Below are positions 24,186 to 34,691 of a DNA stretch of 64,000 bases, in pieces. The DNA lies in assembly GCF_003863365.1 (NCBI RefSeq), contig NZ_RQXT01000004.1, forward strand, positions 62,001 through 126,000, in the 5' to 3' direction. The DNA is from Mesorhizobium tamadayense. Its GTDB lineage: Bacteria; Pseudomonadota; Alphaproteobacteria; Rhizobiales; Rhizobiaceae. The translations under genes were made by a program, and so were the position numbers. Under the pieces are notes generated by a model that saw nothing but the letters and a program-made list of their open reading frames with translations, was not told the DNA's origin and ran no database searches. The first letter of the stretch is position 1. Every line of letters starts with the position of its first letter.

Positions 24186-24318
24186 GTGTTGAGATTCAGG
24201 TCAGGCCGGGTCGAAAATGGCGGGTTCCGAGAACCGGAGCGGAGCGTACTTAAGTACGTGAGCACCGGAAGCGCAGGAAACCGACATTTGCAGGCCGGCA
24301 TCACCTGAATCTCAACAC
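24186..24318. repeat. 133 bp nested palindromic element
   Basis: Perfect 16-base terminal arms GTGTTGAGATTCAGGT (24186-24201) and ACCTGAATCTCAACAC (24303-24318). Inside lies an imperfect palindrome of about 60 bases centred on the perfect 12-base GTACTTAAGTAC (24246-24257). No transposase or other frame is present, and I see no second copy in the window. It stands between two minus-strand genes and could act as a terminator or as a non-autonomous mobile element. Confidence 0.8.
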
Positions 24319-24321
24319 GCC

Positions 24322-24666
24322 TTAGTGCTTGAGCCGTTCCGGCTCGAAAGCGCCCGAGATCACCTTTTCGCGCATGCGGTCAAGCAGCGCCAGCGCTGAG
24401 GTCTCGCCATTGGCGCGCAACATCTCCCCGAAGGCGGTTTCCAGCGCCGCCTCGGCGATGATTTCGGGCTCGATGCCGGCCGACAATCCTTCCGCCCAGG
24501 CTTCGCTGTGGCTCTCCACGGCGGTCAGACGCTTTTCTTCCCTGACCAACGCGTCGATGTCGCTGACACCATGTTCCATTGCGATGTCCACCTTTTTCAA
24601 GCGGCGATCCGACGATGGATCGGGCTCGATCTGTCTGTTTGCGGCAGCCTCGGATAAGTCATACAT
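24322..24666 (-). CDS. Small hypothetical helical protein
   Basis: A 114-residue acidic, mostly helical protein (DIAMEHGVSDIDALVREEKR, EAWAEGLSAGIEPEIIAEA, TSALALLDRMREKVISG). No signal peptide or membrane segment. I do not recognise a family; length, composition and codon use suggest a real gene. No strong ribosome site precedes the ATG. Its stop lies four bases from the 133 bp palindrome, which may end its transcript. Confidence 0.55.
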   Translation of the reverse strand: MYDLSEAAANRQIEPDPSSDRRLKKVDIAMEHGVSDIDALVREEKRLTAVESHSEAWAEGLSAGIEPEIIAEAALETAFGEMLRANGETSALALLDRMREKVISGAFEPERLKH

Positions 24667-25013
24667 TGTTACGGTCGAAATCTACATTTCGAGCAGGGCT
24701 GCAATCAATCCATGCCAACCTTAGCCGATTAGGCCGGCTTGCGGCATCAAAACCTTCAGTTTGAGTTAATTCCGCATTTGTGCACTAACGTTTCATTAAC
24801 ATTGTTGCACAAGCGCAACACATGATTGCACCAACGCGCAGCCTGACACAATAAGGCGCGTCACATTGGAGCGGATTCCTGGTGGATTAGGCGTGTCGCC
24901 CAAAAGCGTGTAGCGGTTTTGGGAAACCGACAAAGCAAAGACTTAAAGCGCGTCGCTCGAATCCGTTTCGACGCGACGCGCTTCAACGCGCAAACCGCGA
25001 TCGACGCTGGCGC
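24667..25013. other. Intergenic region holding RIME-like copy B
   Basis: No gene is visible. The first 220 bases are relatively A+T-rich (for example TTTCATTAACATTGTTGCAC near 24791-24810) and may hold the promoter of the minus-strand gene ending at 24322. The rest is the repeat at 24891-24983 described separately. Confidence 0.6.
24891..24983. repeat. RIME-like element, copy B (two modules)
   Basis: Module 1 (24891-24932) has outer TGTCG/CGACA and inner CCCAAAA/TTTTGGG arms around the loop GCGTGTAGCGG. A linker AAAGACTTAAAGCG joins it to module 2, with perfect 11-base arms AAGCGCGTCGC (24946-24956) and GCGACGCGCTT (24973-24983). The same two modules in reverse order make copy D near 47.0 kb. 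The size and double palindrome agree with the published description of rhizobial RIME elements, as I recall it. Confidence 0.8.
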
Positions 25014-25391
25014 TCAATTTCCATACCGGGAAGCGATGTCGCGCGACAGCGTCTCGCCTTCCTTCATGTAGCGGGCAATGGCCTCGGTGGCCGAAGGCGT
25101 GCATCGCGTGTAGGTGCCGCTGAAGGAGCGGTAGCCGCGATTGAAGGAGGCGATGAAGCGGGCGCGCCGGTCGGGATCGGCGTTTTCCGATTCGAGCAGC
25201 TTTTCCATCTCGAGCCGCCACTGGTCGCCCTTCTCGCCGCAGAGATTGCGCAGGAAATGCAGTGAGCCCAGCACCTCAGCGAGCCGCATCAGCCCCGGCT
25301 CGAACGGCGCCTCTGCCGCGAGTATCGGCCGCGCCGTGACGGCCATACTGATGGCAAGGCATGCGGCGAGAAAGGGTGAGGCGCGGGTCAT
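25014..25391 (-). CDS. TIGR02301 family exported protein
   Basis: A 125-residue secreted protein with a clear signal peptide (ASPFLAACLAISMAVTARPI, cleavage after AARPILA-like segment near residue 24). The mature part, RLAEVLGSLHFLRNLCGE and ARFIASFNRGYRSFSGTYTR, matches TIGR02301, a family known in rhizobial-order bacteria without assigned function. Two Cys (in LRNLCGE and YTRCTPSA) could form a disulfide. I used the ATG at 25391, which has AAGG upstream; longer frames add no conserved sequence. Confidence 0.85.
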   Translation of the reverse strand: MTRASPFLAACLAISMAVTARPILAAEAPFEPGLMRLAEVLGSLHFLRNLCGEKGDQWRLEMEKLLESENADPDRRARFIASFNRGYRSFSGTYTRCTPSATEAIARYMKEGETLSRDIASRYGN

Positions 25392-25449
25392 CAGGGCCTT
25401 TCGATGAAAGAGCAAGGCTTTGTGACGAAACATTTTGCCGCCTGCAAGG

Positions 25450-25887
25450 CTATTTATAAGCGTCGCCGCCCGTTGTCCTGCGTGGGCCCAGCAACTCCTC
25501 GGCCACCTCGAGCACATCATCGGCGAGCGGCATCTCCGCCATTTCGGCCAGCGTGTAGAAGGCGGCTGTCTCGGCGTCGTCGCTCGCCACCGGCTCGCCG
25601 CTAACATAGGCCGCGCCGAACACCGTCAGCAGATAGTCGACGGCGTGGTTCTCAGCACGGCCGTCGATATGGATGTCGCGCAGCGGGCGATAGTCCTCCG
25701 CCTCGAGCCCGGTTTCCTCCTCGAGCTCGCGCGCTGCGGCTCCCTTCAGCGTCTCGCCCGGCTCGACCTTGCCGCCGGGATAGGCGTAGAGGCCTTGCGA
25801 GGGCGGCCGCGCGCGCTTGACCAGCAGCACCGTCTGGCCGCGCACGAGGGCGACAGAGACGGCGGGGATGATCTTGCGTGCTTCCAT
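25450..25887 (-). CDS. NUDIX hydrolase (ADP-ribose pyrophosphatase-like)
   Basis: A 145-residue protein with the complete Nudix box GKVEPGETLKGAAARELEEE plus TGL. The start IPAVSVALVRGQTVLLVKRA and PPSQGLYAYPGGKVE are like rhizobial NUDIX enzymes annotated as ADP-ribose or NADH pyrophosphatases; the substrate remains open. It lies upstream of the TIGR02301 gene on the minus strand, 58 bases away, possibly in one transcript. Confidence 0.88.
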   Translation of the reverse strand: MEARKIIPAVSVALVRGQTVLLVKRARPPSQGLYAYPGGKVEPGETLKGAAARELEEETGLEAEDYRPLRDIHIDGRAENHAVDYLLTVFGAAYVSGEPVASDDAETAAFYTLAEMAEMPLADDVLEVAEELLGPRRTTGGDAYK

Positions 25888-25943
25888 GACGTGCCTAATG
25901 CTTTCGCAGCCTGTTGTGGACCGACTGGTGGGGCTCAGCTCTA

Positions 25944-26028
25944 ATGCATGTCGCGCAAAAGTGTGCAGCGGTTTTGCGAAAACGACATGTATAAAAAAAC
26001 AAAGACCTAAAGCGCGTCGCCTTTTAGC
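25944..26028. repeat. RIME-like element, copy C
   Basis: Module 1 is complete: outer CATGTCG (25947-25953) and CGACATG (25983-25989), inner CGCAAAA and TTTTGCG, loop GTGTGCAGCGG. The linker and the start of module 2 follow (CCTAAAGCGCGTCGCCTTTT), but the right half of module 2 is lost. The inner arms differ from other copies by paired changes (CGC/GCG instead of CCC/GGG). Confidence 0.8.
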
Positions 26029-26090
26029 GGTTGCGGCGCGGCGGTTCCATCGCCACTTTTGTGGCGCCTCAATTCGAAGAGCCTCGATCC

Positions 26091-26852
26091 ATGTGCGGAC
26101 GCTTTGCCCTGACCGCCACGCCGGACCAGACCGCCGCCTTGCTGGGCCTGGCGGAGCTGGATGAATTTCCGGCCCGCTACAACATCTCCCCGACGCAGCC
26201 CGTGCTGATGGCGTTGGCCGGTCCGCCGCGATCACCCGGTTCCAACCTGCCGGACCGCCAGGCGATGCTGGTACGCTGGGGGCTGATCCCGACCTGGGTC
26301 AAGGACACGAAGGAATTTCCGCTGCTCTTCAACGCCCGCTCGGAAGGTGTCTTCGAAATGGCCTCGTTCAAGACCGCGATGCGCCATCGCCGCGCTTTGG
26401 TGCCGGCCTCCGGCTTCTATGAATGGCAGCAGTCGGGTACGGCCAAGGGCCAGCCTTACTGGATCCGGCCGCGCCGTGGCGGGGTGATCGCCTTCGCCGG
26501 CCTGGTCGAGACCTATGCCGAGCCCGGCGGCTCCGAGATGGACACCGGCGCGATTCTGACCACGCATGCCAGCGCCGGCATCGCCCACATCCGCGACCGT
26601 ATGCCAGTGGTGATCGACGAGCGCGACTTCGCCCGCTGGCTGGATTGCCGCACGCAGGAGCCACGCGACGTGCTCGATCTACTCAAGCCCGTCGAGCCCG
26701 ATTTCTTTGAGGCGATTCCGGTCTCCGACCTCGTCAACAAGGTCGCCAACACCGGGCCGGAAATTCAGGAGCGGGGCGTTGTCGGGCCTCAGCCCGAGAA
26801 GGTCAGGCGCCAGAAGCCCGGCGCGGATGATAACCAGATGACCCTGCTTTAG
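26091..26852 (+). CDS. SOS response-associated peptidase (SRAP/YedK/HMCES family)
   Basis: A 253-residue SRAP-domain protein. Cys2 directly follows the initiator Met (MCGRFAL) and becomes the N-terminal nucleophile that links to abasic sites in single-stranded DNA. Other conserved parts are YNISPTQ, LFNARSE, PASGFYEWQ and the His in HIRDRMPVVI. The ATG at 26091 is fixed by the need for Cys2. No LexA-like operator is obvious upstream, where the RIME-like copy C ends. Confidence 0.93.
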   Translation: MCGRFALTATPDQTAALLGLAELDEFPARYNISPTQPVLMALAGPPRSPGSNLPDRQAMLVRWGLIPTWVKDTKEFPLLFNARSEGVFEMASFKTAMRHRRALVPASGFYEWQQSGTAKGQPYWIRPRRGGVIAFAGLVETYAEPGGSEMDTGAILTTHASAGIAHIRDRMPVVIDERDFARWLDCRTQEPRDVLDLLKPVEPDFFEAIPVSDLVNKVANTGPEIQERGVVGPQPEKVRRQKPGADDNQMTLL

Positions 26853-26951
26853 CGAAGGCAGCTAGCGGAGGCCTTCGTCTCCAGGGCGCGCATTGGCGTC
26901 GCCCTCATTGCCGGCGCCCTGATCATCAGGGACTACGCCGGTCGTGCCGTT

Positions 26952-27107
26952 TCAGGCGGCGCGCGGCGAAACGATCTTCTGCGCCGGCTTCTTCTTCTTC
27001 GCGGTATGAAGAAGGGCTGCGACTATGGCCGCCGGGCCGATCGCGCGGTAGTGGCTGGCGAGCGCTGGTTGCGCCGGTCGGCTCTGTTCCTGCTTGCTTC
27101 GTGACAT
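26952..27107 (-). CDS. Small basic protein
   Basis: A 51-residue protein with a polar N-terminus, one short hydrophobic stretch (HYRAIGPAAIVAALLHT) and a lysine-rich tail (AKKKKPAQK). GGAAGAGA seven bases before the ATG gives a strong ribosome site. I recall similar short proteins in rhizobia, without a known function. It could sit at the membrane surface. A frame shifted by one base also runs through here but lacks a ribosome site. Confidence 0.6.
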   Translation of the reverse strand: MSRSKQEQSRPAQPALASHYRAIGPAAIVAALLHTAKKKKPAQKIVSPRAA

Positions 27108-27499
27108 TGTTCTCTTCCCTGGTAACGTTTTCGTGTCCCGCGTTTGCCGGTCGATTCGGACCAAATCGTGACACCCGGCGGGTCTAGCCGGCGAATGTTT
27201 CATCACTGTGCCGACATGTTTAATAAAATGTTTCGGCCCGTCTTTACCTGTGATCCAACGCCGTCGTTCCCGAGTTGAGCGACTTGACGGCAACACCTGC
27301 GGGCGCGATAAAGCCGCCCATGAAAACGTCTTTCGCCATTTGTGGTATTTGCATTATTGACTAGCCTCGCGCTGGTCCGGACGTTTTCGCCTCATCTTTC
27401 CCCAGATTGGACAAACGCCCCGGCCAGCAGGCTGGAGCCCGATTTGCGCCTTGGCGCAAGAAGGGTTCCATTCAAGTCCAAGGGATCGGAAGGGCACGC
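27108..27499. other. Intergenic region upstream of cysS
   Basis: No convincing gene on either strand. It contains the ribosome site of the small basic protein at its left end and, on the right, AGGGCACGC before the cysS ATG. A+T-rich TTTAATAAAATGTTT (27218-27232) is the best candidate for a promoter, but clear -35/-10 boxes cannot be named. No tRNA-like fold was found. Confidence 0.5.
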
Positions 27500-28951
27500 A
27501 TGTCTGACGCATCGAAGGGCCTCAGCCTATACAACACGCTAACGCGGACGAAGGAACGATTCATCCCGATCGATCCGCTGAACGTGCGCATGTATGTCTG
27601 CGGCCCGACCGTCTACGACTTTGCCCATATCGGCAATGCGCGGCCGGCGATCGTCTTCGACGTGCTTTTCCGTTTGCTGCGCCAGCTCCACGGCGAGAAC
27701 CACGTCACGTATGTGCGCAACATCACGGATGTCGACGACAAGATAAACACGCGCGCGCTACGCGATTTTGGCGGCGAGATCGCGGCGGGAAAACTGTCGC
27801 TCAACGACGCCATCCGCAAGGTCACCGAGAAGACCGCCGATCAGTACCACAAGGATGTCGCGGCGCTGGGCTGCCTGGAGCCGACCTTCGAGCCGCGCGC
27901 GACCGAGTTCGTCGCGCCACGCGCGGACGGCAAAGCCGACATGCTGTCGTTGATCGAGCAATTGATCGAGCGCGGCCATGCCTATGTCGCCAGCGGCGAG
28001 GTGCTGTTCGACACCGCCTCGATGCCGGACTATGGCGAGCTGTCGAAGCGCAATCTCGACGAGCAGCAGGCCGGCGCCCGCATCGCGGTCGACGAGCATA
28101 AGAAGAACCCCGGCGACTTCGTTTTGTGGAAGCTGTCGAGCCCGGAAGAGCCCGGCTGGGAAAGCCCCTGGGGCAGGGGCAGGCCTGGCTGGCACATCGA
28201 ATGCTCGGCAATGTCGGCCGCCTATCTCGGCGAGGTCTTCGACATCCATGGCGGCGGCCTCGACCTGATCTTCCCGCACCACGAGAACGAGATCGCCCAG
28301 TCGCGCTGCGCCCACGGCACCAAGGTCATGGCGAATGTGTGGATGCACAACGGCTTCCTGCAGGTCGAAGGCCAGAAGATGTCGAAGAGCCTCGGCAATT
28401 TCTATTCGATCCATGAGCTTCTGGAGACCGAGACCTTCGGCGGCCGCACGTGGCCGGGCGAGGTGCTGCGGCTGGCGATGCTGATGACGCATTACCGCGA
28501 GCCGATCGACTTTTCCGTGCGCAAGCTGGAGGAGGCGGAAAACACGCTGCGCAAATGGAAACGCGCGGCGGACATGGCGCCGGAGGCGGCGAAGAACCTG
28601 CCGGCCGACGTGGTGGAGGCTTTGTCCGACGACCTCGCCACCTACGCTGCCTTCCAGCGGCTGACGCAGCTTGCCGGCGAGGCGATCGAGTTCAGCGGCG
28701 ACGGCGAGAATACCGCCGCCGCTTCACTGAAGGCAGCGCTCGCCTTCCTCGGCTTCGACGTCGGCGCGGCTAAGGTGGACGAGGCGGCGATCGCCAAGGC
28801 GATCACCAAGCGCCTGGACCTGATCGCTCAGAAGAACTGGCCCGAGGCCGACCGCATCCGCGAGGAGCTCTTGGGGGAGGGCGTGCAGCTCAAGGACGGC
28901 AAGGACCCAATTACCGGCGAACGCGTGACGACGTGGGAGGTGAAGCGGTGA
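27500..28951 (+). CDS. cysS: Cysteinyl-tRNA synthetase
   Basis: A 483-residue class I aminoacyl-tRNA synthetase that charges tRNA-Cys. The HIGH-type motif is [13 protein letters not shown] and the KMSKS loop is [10 protein letters not shown]. Zinc ligands are Cys of YVCGPT, Cys of HIECSAM and the HHENEIAQS region. GGAAGGGC precedes the ATG. It begins a same-strand run to proline iminopeptidase; the next gene overlaps its stop. Confidence 0.97.
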   Translation: MSDASKGLSLYNTLTRTKERFIPIDPLNVRMYVCGPTVYDFAHIGNARPAIVFDVLFRLLRQLHGENHVTYVRNITDVDDKINTRALRDFGGEIAAGKLSLNDAIRKVTEKTADQYHKDVAALGCLEPTFEPRATEFVAPRADGKADMLSLIEQLIERGHAYVASGEVLFDTASMPDYGELSKRNLDEQQAGARIAVDEHKKNPGDFVLWKLSSPEEPGWESPWGRGRPGWHIECSAMSAAYLGEVFDIHGGGLDLIFPHHENEIAQSRCAHGTKVMANVWMHNGFLQVEGQKMSKSLGNFYSIHELLETETFGGRTWPGEVLRLAMLMTHYREPIDFSVRKLEEAENTLRKWKRAADMAPEAAKNLPADVVEALSDDLATYAAFQRLTQLAGEAIEFSGDGENTAAASLKAALAFLGFDVGAAKVDEAAIAKAITKRLDLIAQKNWPEADRIREELLGEGVQLKDGKDPITGERVTTWEVKR

Positions 28952-29397
28952 GGAGTCTTGGGCGATTGGCGAAAGCGTGGGGCTGCGTAGCCATGGGCCA
29001 CGACTTCGTTCCATCCCGTCAGCGCAAGAACGCCAAGTCCATGCGGCGCGCGATGACCGATGCCGAACTGAAGCTCTGGAACGAGTTGCGCGCTCACAGG
29101 CTGATGGGAATGAGCTTTCGGCGGCAGGTGCCGACAGGGCCTTATATCATCGACTTCGCTTGCTCGGCTCACCGGCTCATAGTCGAAGTCGACGGCAGCC
29201 AGCATGCTGATGCCGAACACTCAGCGCGAGACGAGGCACGAAGCGCTTATTTGAAGGCAAGCGGCTGGACCATCCTGCGCTTCTGGAACGACGACGTCAT
29301 CCGCGATATCGACAATGTCTGCCAGCACATCGTCATCGCGGCCGGCGAGGCCTGCGCCGAAGTGCCGGAAAAAGCAACGGAGGAGCTCGTTCCATGA
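28948..29397 (+). CDS. DUF559 (Vsr-like) endonuclease-fold protein
   Basis: A 149-residue protein of the PD-(D/E)xK fold related to very-short-patch repair nucleases. The core reads [18 protein letters not shown], then [20 protein letters not shown], then [18 protein letters not shown], giving the catalytic Glu-x-Asp region. The GTG at 28948 overlaps the cysS stop (GTGA) and has GGGAGGTGAAGC upstream; an ATG at 28993 is an alternative and would give 134 residues. It overlaps the next gene by four bases. Biological role unknown. Confidence 0.82.
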   Translation: MRSLGRLAKAWGCVAMGHDFVPSRQRKNAKSMRRAMTDAELKLWNELRAHRLMGMSFRRQVPTGPYIIDFACSAHRLIVEVDGSQHADAEHSARDEARSAYLKASGWTILRFWNDDVIRDIDNVCQHIVIAAGEACAEVPEKATEELVP

Positions 29398-29780
29398 TCG
29401 ACCATCTCGGCATCAGCGTTTCCGATTTTGAAAAGTCCAAGGCTTTCTATGACAAGGCGATTGCGCCGCTTGGCGCTTCGCTGCTCTACATGGTGCCGGA
29501 GGAGTATACCGGCGGCGCCAAGGTCGGTGGCTATGGCCGCGACCGGCCGGTGTTCTGGCTGAGCGCCGGCAAGGACAAGCCGAGGGACCACCAGCACGTC
29601 GCCTTCACTGCGCGCAGCCGCGCCGAAGTCGACGCCTTCCATGCCGCGGCCCTCGCGGCTGGCGGCAAGGACAATGGCGGGCCGGGCCTGCGCCCGCATT
29701 ATCATCCGAACTATTACGGCGCCTTCGTCTTCGATCCCGACGGCAACAATGTCGAGGCGGTCTGCCATGATGCGGAGTGA
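29394..29780 (+). CDS. VOC family protein
   Basis: A 128-residue glyoxalase-fold protein starting [20 protein letters not shown] and ending AFVFDPDGNNVEAVCH, with metal-ligand His and Glu in the usual places and HQHVAFTA between. Its ATG overlaps the DUF559 stop (ATGA). It belongs to the group often annotated as glyoxalase-like; substrate not known. It sits just before two GFA-type genes, which hints at small-molecule detoxification. Confidence 0.88.
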   Translation: MIDHLGISVSDFEKSKAFYDKAIAPLGASLLYMVPEEYTGGAKVGGYGRDRPVFWLSAGKDKPRDHQHVAFTARSRAEVDAFHAAALAAGGKDNGGPGLRPHYHPNYYGAFVFDPDGNNVEAVCHDAE

Positions 29781-29804
29781 GTCCATGAATCATCGGAGCG
29801 AGCC

Positions 29805-30307
29805 ATGAGCCTCGACAACCGGCCGGTCTACACGGGCGGCTGTCAGTGCGGCAGGGTGCGCTTCCGCGTCGAGGGCGCGCTGGGCGACGCATCGGTCTGC
29901 CATTGCCGCATGTGCCAGAAGGCGAGCGGCAATTTCTACCTGCCGCTGGTCTCGGTGCGCGGCGCCAGGTTGGACTGGACGCGCGGCGAGCCGAAGCGCT
30001 TCCGCTCATCCAGCGCCGCATGGCGCGGCTTCTGCGCCGAATGCGGCACGCCGCTGACCTTCGAGGCGCCCGACGGCATAGCGCTGGCGATTGCCGCCTT
30101 CGACGACCCGGCCGGCATCGCGCCGACCATCCAGTGGGGCGTCGAGGCGAAGCTTCCCTATGTCGATAGCATCCCCAAACTGCCGTCCGAGGAGACGATG
30201 GGCGATGTCTCGTCGGCACCCTATCTGGCCGAACTCGTCTCCTATCAGCATCCCGACCATGACACCGACCATTGGGACACCGACCAATGGCCGCCGGAGG
30301 AAAAACC

Positions 30308-30311
<4 letters not shown>
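29805..30311 (+). CDS. GFA-family zinc protein, copy 1
   Basis: A 168-residue protein of the glutathione-dependent formaldehyde-activating family. Zinc ligands are visible as GGCQCGRVRF, VCHCRMCQKASG and GFCAECGTPLTF. Members bind glutathione adducts; only one has been tied to formaldehyde, so the reaction here is open. The C-terminus is extended and acidic (HPDHDTDHWDTDQWPPEE). Its stop overlaps the start of a paralogue (ATGA). Confidence 0.9.
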
Positions 30312-31749
<1,438 letters not shown>

Positions 31750-31770
31750 CTAATGCGCAGCGATCCTTCC

Positions 31771-31928
31771 CACCCCCCTCTGTCCTGCCGGACATCTCCC
31801 CCGCAAGGGGGGAGATTGGATGTCGCCGTCGCTTTCGCCAATCGCCGACGCTGTAGGACAAGCGCCATCGGCAAAGCTGCCGATCTCCCCCCTTGCGGGG
31901 GAGATGTCCGGCAGGACAGAGGGGGGTG
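31771..31928. repeat. Palindromic element, family 1, copy 1
   Basis: Perfect 46-base inverted arms (31771-31816 and 31883-31928) around 66 bases. Each arm has two short hairpins: TGTCC-TGCC-GGACA and ATCTCCCCC-GCAA-GGGGGGAGAT. This is the cleanest copy of seven in the window. It lies between pip and cimA, where it may end the pip transcript. Short open frames within it are not genes. Confidence 0.92.
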
Positions 31929-31946
31929 CTCAAGCACCTTGCCATC

Positions 31947-33563
31947 ATGACAAAGCAACGCCTTTTCCTCTTCGACACCACCCTCCGCGACGGCCAGCAG
32001 ACGCCGGGCATCGATTTTTCCGTCGAGGACAAGATCGCCATCGCCAAGCTGCTCGACGACTTCGGCGTCGACTATGTCGAGGGCGGCTATCCCGGCGCCA
32101 ACCCGACCGACACCGCCTTCTTCCAGGAGAAGCGGACGGAGAGCGCGAAATTCGTTGCCTTCGGCATGACCAAGCGGGCAGGGGTCTCAGCCTCCAACGA
32201 CCCGGGGCTGGCGGCGCTCGTGCAGTCGAAATCGGACGCCATCTGCTTCGTCGCCAAGAGCTGGGACTACCATGTGCGCGTGGCGCTCGGCTGCACCAAC
32301 GAGGAGAACCTGGACTCGATCAAGGTCTCGGTCGAGACGGCAGTCGCTGCGGCCAAGGAGGCGATGGTCGACTGCGAGCATTTCTTCGATGGCTTCAAGG
32401 CCAATCCCGCCTATGCGCTGGCCTGCGCCAGGACAGCCTACGATGCTGGCGCGCGCTGGGTGGTGCTGTGCGACACCAATGGCGGCACCCAGCCGTCCGA
32501 GGTCCGCGCCATCGTCGAGAAGGTGATCGCCGGCGGCATTCCAGGCGACCGTCTCGGCATCCACGCCCATGACGATACCGGCCAGGCGGTGGCGAATTCG
32601 CTCGCCGCCGTCGAGGCCGGTGTGCGCCAGATCCAGGGCACGCTGAACGGCATCGGCGAGCGCTGCGGCAACGCCAATTTGATCTCCATCATCCCGACGC
32701 TTTCGCTGAAACCGGCCTTCGCCGATCGTTTCGAGACCGGCATTTCGGCCGAGGCGCTGACCCGAATATCCAGGCTCTCCCGTGCTTTCGACGAGCTGCT
32801 CAATCGCGCGCCGGAAGCGCAGGCGCCCTATGTCGGCTCGTCCGCCTTCGCCACCAAGGCCGGCATCCATGCGTCCGCTTTGGCCAAGGAGCCGGCGACT
32901 TACGAGCACGTGCCGCCGGAAACGGTCGGCAACCGCCGCCGCGTCATGGTCTCCGACCAGGGCGGCAAGGCCAATTTCCTCGCCGAGCTGAAACGGCGCG
33001 GCATCGATGTGCCGAAGGACGACCGCCGGCTCGACGCGCTGATCGCCGTCGTCAAGGAACGCGAGGCCGAAGGCTATGCCTATGAGGGCGCCGACGCCTC
33101 CTTCGAGCTGCTCGCCCGCAAGATGCTGCACGGCCTGCCGGAGTTCTTCACCGTCACCTCGTTCCGCTGCATGGTCGAGCGCCGCTTCGATGCCATCGGC
33201 AATTTGAAGACGGTCTCCGAGGCGATCGTCAAGGTTGAGGTCGACGGCGAGGAGAAGATGTCGGTGGCGGAAGGCCACGGCCCGGTCAACGCGCTCGACA
33301 TCGCGCTGCGTAAGGATCTCGGCAAGTACCAGAGCGAGATCGTCGACCTAGAACTCGCCGACTTCAAAGTGCGTATCCTGAACGGCGGCACCGAGGCCAT
33401 CACTCGCGTTCTGATCGAATCGCACGATTCGACCGGCTCCCGCTGGTGGACGGTTGGCGTCTCGGAAAACATAATCGACGCCTCCTTCCAGGCGCTGATG
33501 GATTCGATAGTCTACAAGCTGATGAAGAACCGCGAGATGGCGGGCCTGGTGGCGGCGGAGTGA
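31947..33563 (+). CDS. cimA: (R)-citramalate synthase
   Basis: A 538-residue DRE-TIM metallolyase. The N-terminal barrel starts LFLFDTTLRDGQQTPGIDFS, contains HAHDDTGQAVANS with metal-binding His residues and GTLNGIGERCGN. The C-terminal part (about residues 390-530) is the LeuA-type allosteric domain. In this subfamily the enzyme joins acetyl-CoA to pyruvate for isoleucine synthesis. The ATG at 31947 follows the repeat by 18 bases, with a weak ribosome site. Confidence 0.9.
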   Translation: MTKQRLFLFDTTLRDGQQTPGIDFSVEDKIAIAKLLDDFGVDYVEGGYPGANPTDTAFFQEKRTESAKFVAFGMTKRAGVSASNDPGLAALVQSKSDAICFVAKSWDYHVRVALGCTNEENLDSIKVSVETAVAAAKEAMVDCEHFFDGFKANPAYALACARTAYDAGARWVVLCDTNGGTQPSEVRAIVEKVIAGGIPGDRLGIHAHDDTGQAVANSLAAVEAGVRQIQGTLNGIGERCGNANLISIIPTLSLKPAFADRFETGISAEALTRISRLSRAFDELLNRAPEAQAPYVGSSAFATKAGIHASALAKEPATYEHVPPETVGNRRRVMVSDQGGKANFLAELKRRGIDVPKDDRRLDALIAVVKEREAEGYAYEGADASFELLARKMLHGLPEFFTVTSFRCMVERRFDAIGNLKTVSEAIVKVEVDGEEKMSVAEGHGPVNALDIALRKDLGKYQSEIVDLELADFKVRILNGGTEAITRVLIESHDSTGSRWWTVGVSENIIDASFQALMDSIVYKLMKNREMAGLVAAE

Positions 33564-33572
33564 GGCTCCTTT

Positions 33573-33597
33573 CCTCTCCCCACTTCGTGGGGCGAGG
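33573..33597. terminator. Hairpin after cimA
   Basis: CCTCTCCCCAC (33573-33583) and GTGGGGCGAGG (33587-33597) pair with one mismatch around TTC. It starts ten bases after the cimA stop. No T-run follows, so it would work as a stability element or rho-dependent end rather than a classic terminator. Confidence 0.5.
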
Positions 33598-33694
33598 AAC
33601 TTGGGCACCCCCCTTGAACCATCACAGAAAGTCCATTGATCCATCAGAAATTTGCGATGGTCTTGGGCACCCGCCTGGGCCATAGCGTTGGGCC

Positions 33695-34624
33695 ATGGCC
33701 ACCGAAACAGCTCTCCTAGATGCCGACGCCAAGGCCCGCCGCGGCTTTCTCCTGGCGCTCGGCGCTTATTTCCTGTGGGGGCTGTTACCCTTCTACATGA
33801 AGGCAGTGGCGCATCTACCGCTCGCCGAGGTGATCGCCAACCGCGTCGTCTGGTCGGTGCCGATCGCGGCTATAGTGCTGGTCTGGGCCGGCCGCACGGC
33901 CGATTTCAAGGCCGCGATCCGCTCGCCTCGGAGCATCGCCATGGCGGCGCTGACGGCGGTGCTGATCTCGATCAACTGGGGCATCTATGTCTGGGCGATC
34001 GCGGTCGACCGCACCATCGAGACCGCGCTCGGCTATTACATCAATCCGCTGGTCAGCGTCGTCGTTGGTGCTGTGCTGCTTGGCGAGCGGCTCGACCGGC
34101 TGCAGATCGCGGCGGTGGCGCTTGCGGCAATCGCGGTGGCGGTGCTGACGATCGACGCCGGCAAGCTGCCCTGGGTGTCGCTGGCGCTCGCCTTCTCCTT
34201 CGCCGCCTACGGCTTCTTCCGCAAGACGCTGCCGATCGGTCCGAGCCAGGGCTTTCTGCTCGAAGTGCTGCTGCTCTCGGTGCCGGCGCTCTGCTACATC
34301 GCCTACCTGATCGCCACCGGGCAGGATCATTTCGTCTCCAGCACCGCCACCGACACGGCGCTGCTGATGGGCTGCGGCCCGATCACGGCAGTGCCGCTGC
34401 TGCTCTTTGCCTTTGGCGCCAGGTTGCTGCGCCTCTCCACCATCGGCATCATGCAGTATATCGCGCCGACCATGGTGTTCCTGATCGCCGTGCTGATCTT
34501 CGGCGAGCCCTTCGGCACGACGCAAGCCATCGCCTTTGCGCTGATCTGGACGGCGCTGGCCATGTATAGCTGGTCGATGTTCAAGGGCCGCGAGGTCCGC
34601 CCGGCGGCACCCGCGACAAGGTAA
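33695..34624 (+). CDS. rarD: RarD-type EamA transporter
   Basis: A 309-residue ten-helix inner-membrane protein. The start GFLLALGAYFLWGLLPFYMK and the mid segment RTIETALGYYINPLVSVVVG are hallmarks of the RarD group of the EamA (drug/metabolite) superfamily. RarD was linked to chloramphenicol sensitivity in Pseudomonas, but its substrate is not settled. No operon partner. A RIME-like hairpin begins directly at the stop codon. Confidence 0.9.
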   Translation: MATETALLDADAKARRGFLLALGAYFLWGLLPFYMKAVAHLPLAEVIANRVVWSVPIAAIVLVWAGRTADFKAAIRSPRSIAMAALTAVLISINWGIYVWAIAVDRTIETALGYYINPLVSVVVGAVLLGERLDRLQIAAVALAAIAVAVLTIDAGKLPWVSLALAFSFAAYGFFRKTLPIGPSQGFLLEVLLLSVPALCYIAYLIATGQDHFVSSTATDTALLMGCGPITAVPLLLFAFGARLLRLSTIGIMQYIAPTMVFLIAVLIFGEPFGTTQAIAFALIWTALAMYSWSMFKGREVRPAAPATR

Positions 34625-34668
34625 GCAATTCCAGGAAAAGTGTGAGACGGTTTTCCGTCCGGAATTGC
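34625..34668. repeat. RIME-like palindrome, copy E (variant arms)
   Basis: Outer arms GCAATTCC (34625-34632) and GGAATTGC (34661-34668), inner arms GGAAAA and TTTTCC, loop GTGTGAGACGG. The loop agrees with copies B-D while the arms differ by compensating changes. It starts at the base after the rarD stop and ends 24 bases before the GST start. Confidence 0.8.
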
Positions 34669-34691
34669 GTCAAAACGGGGAGAGGCATCCA

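Noticed and set aside
24881..26030. tRNA or small RNA genes at the G+C-rich hairpins
   Set aside because: No cloverleaf, T-loop GTTCRA or CCA-end pattern fits; hairpins match the repeat families seen elsewhere.
26926..27174. An 82-codon minus-strand frame overlapping the small basic protein
   Set aside because: It has no ribosome site and a random composition, while the overlapping 51-codon frame has GGAAGAGA and a coherent hydrophobic segment.
31753..31950. Short frames encoding LSCRTSPPQGG-like peptides inside family 1 repeats
   Set aside because: The same peptide arises at every repeat copy and on both strands because of the palindrome, with no ribosome site.
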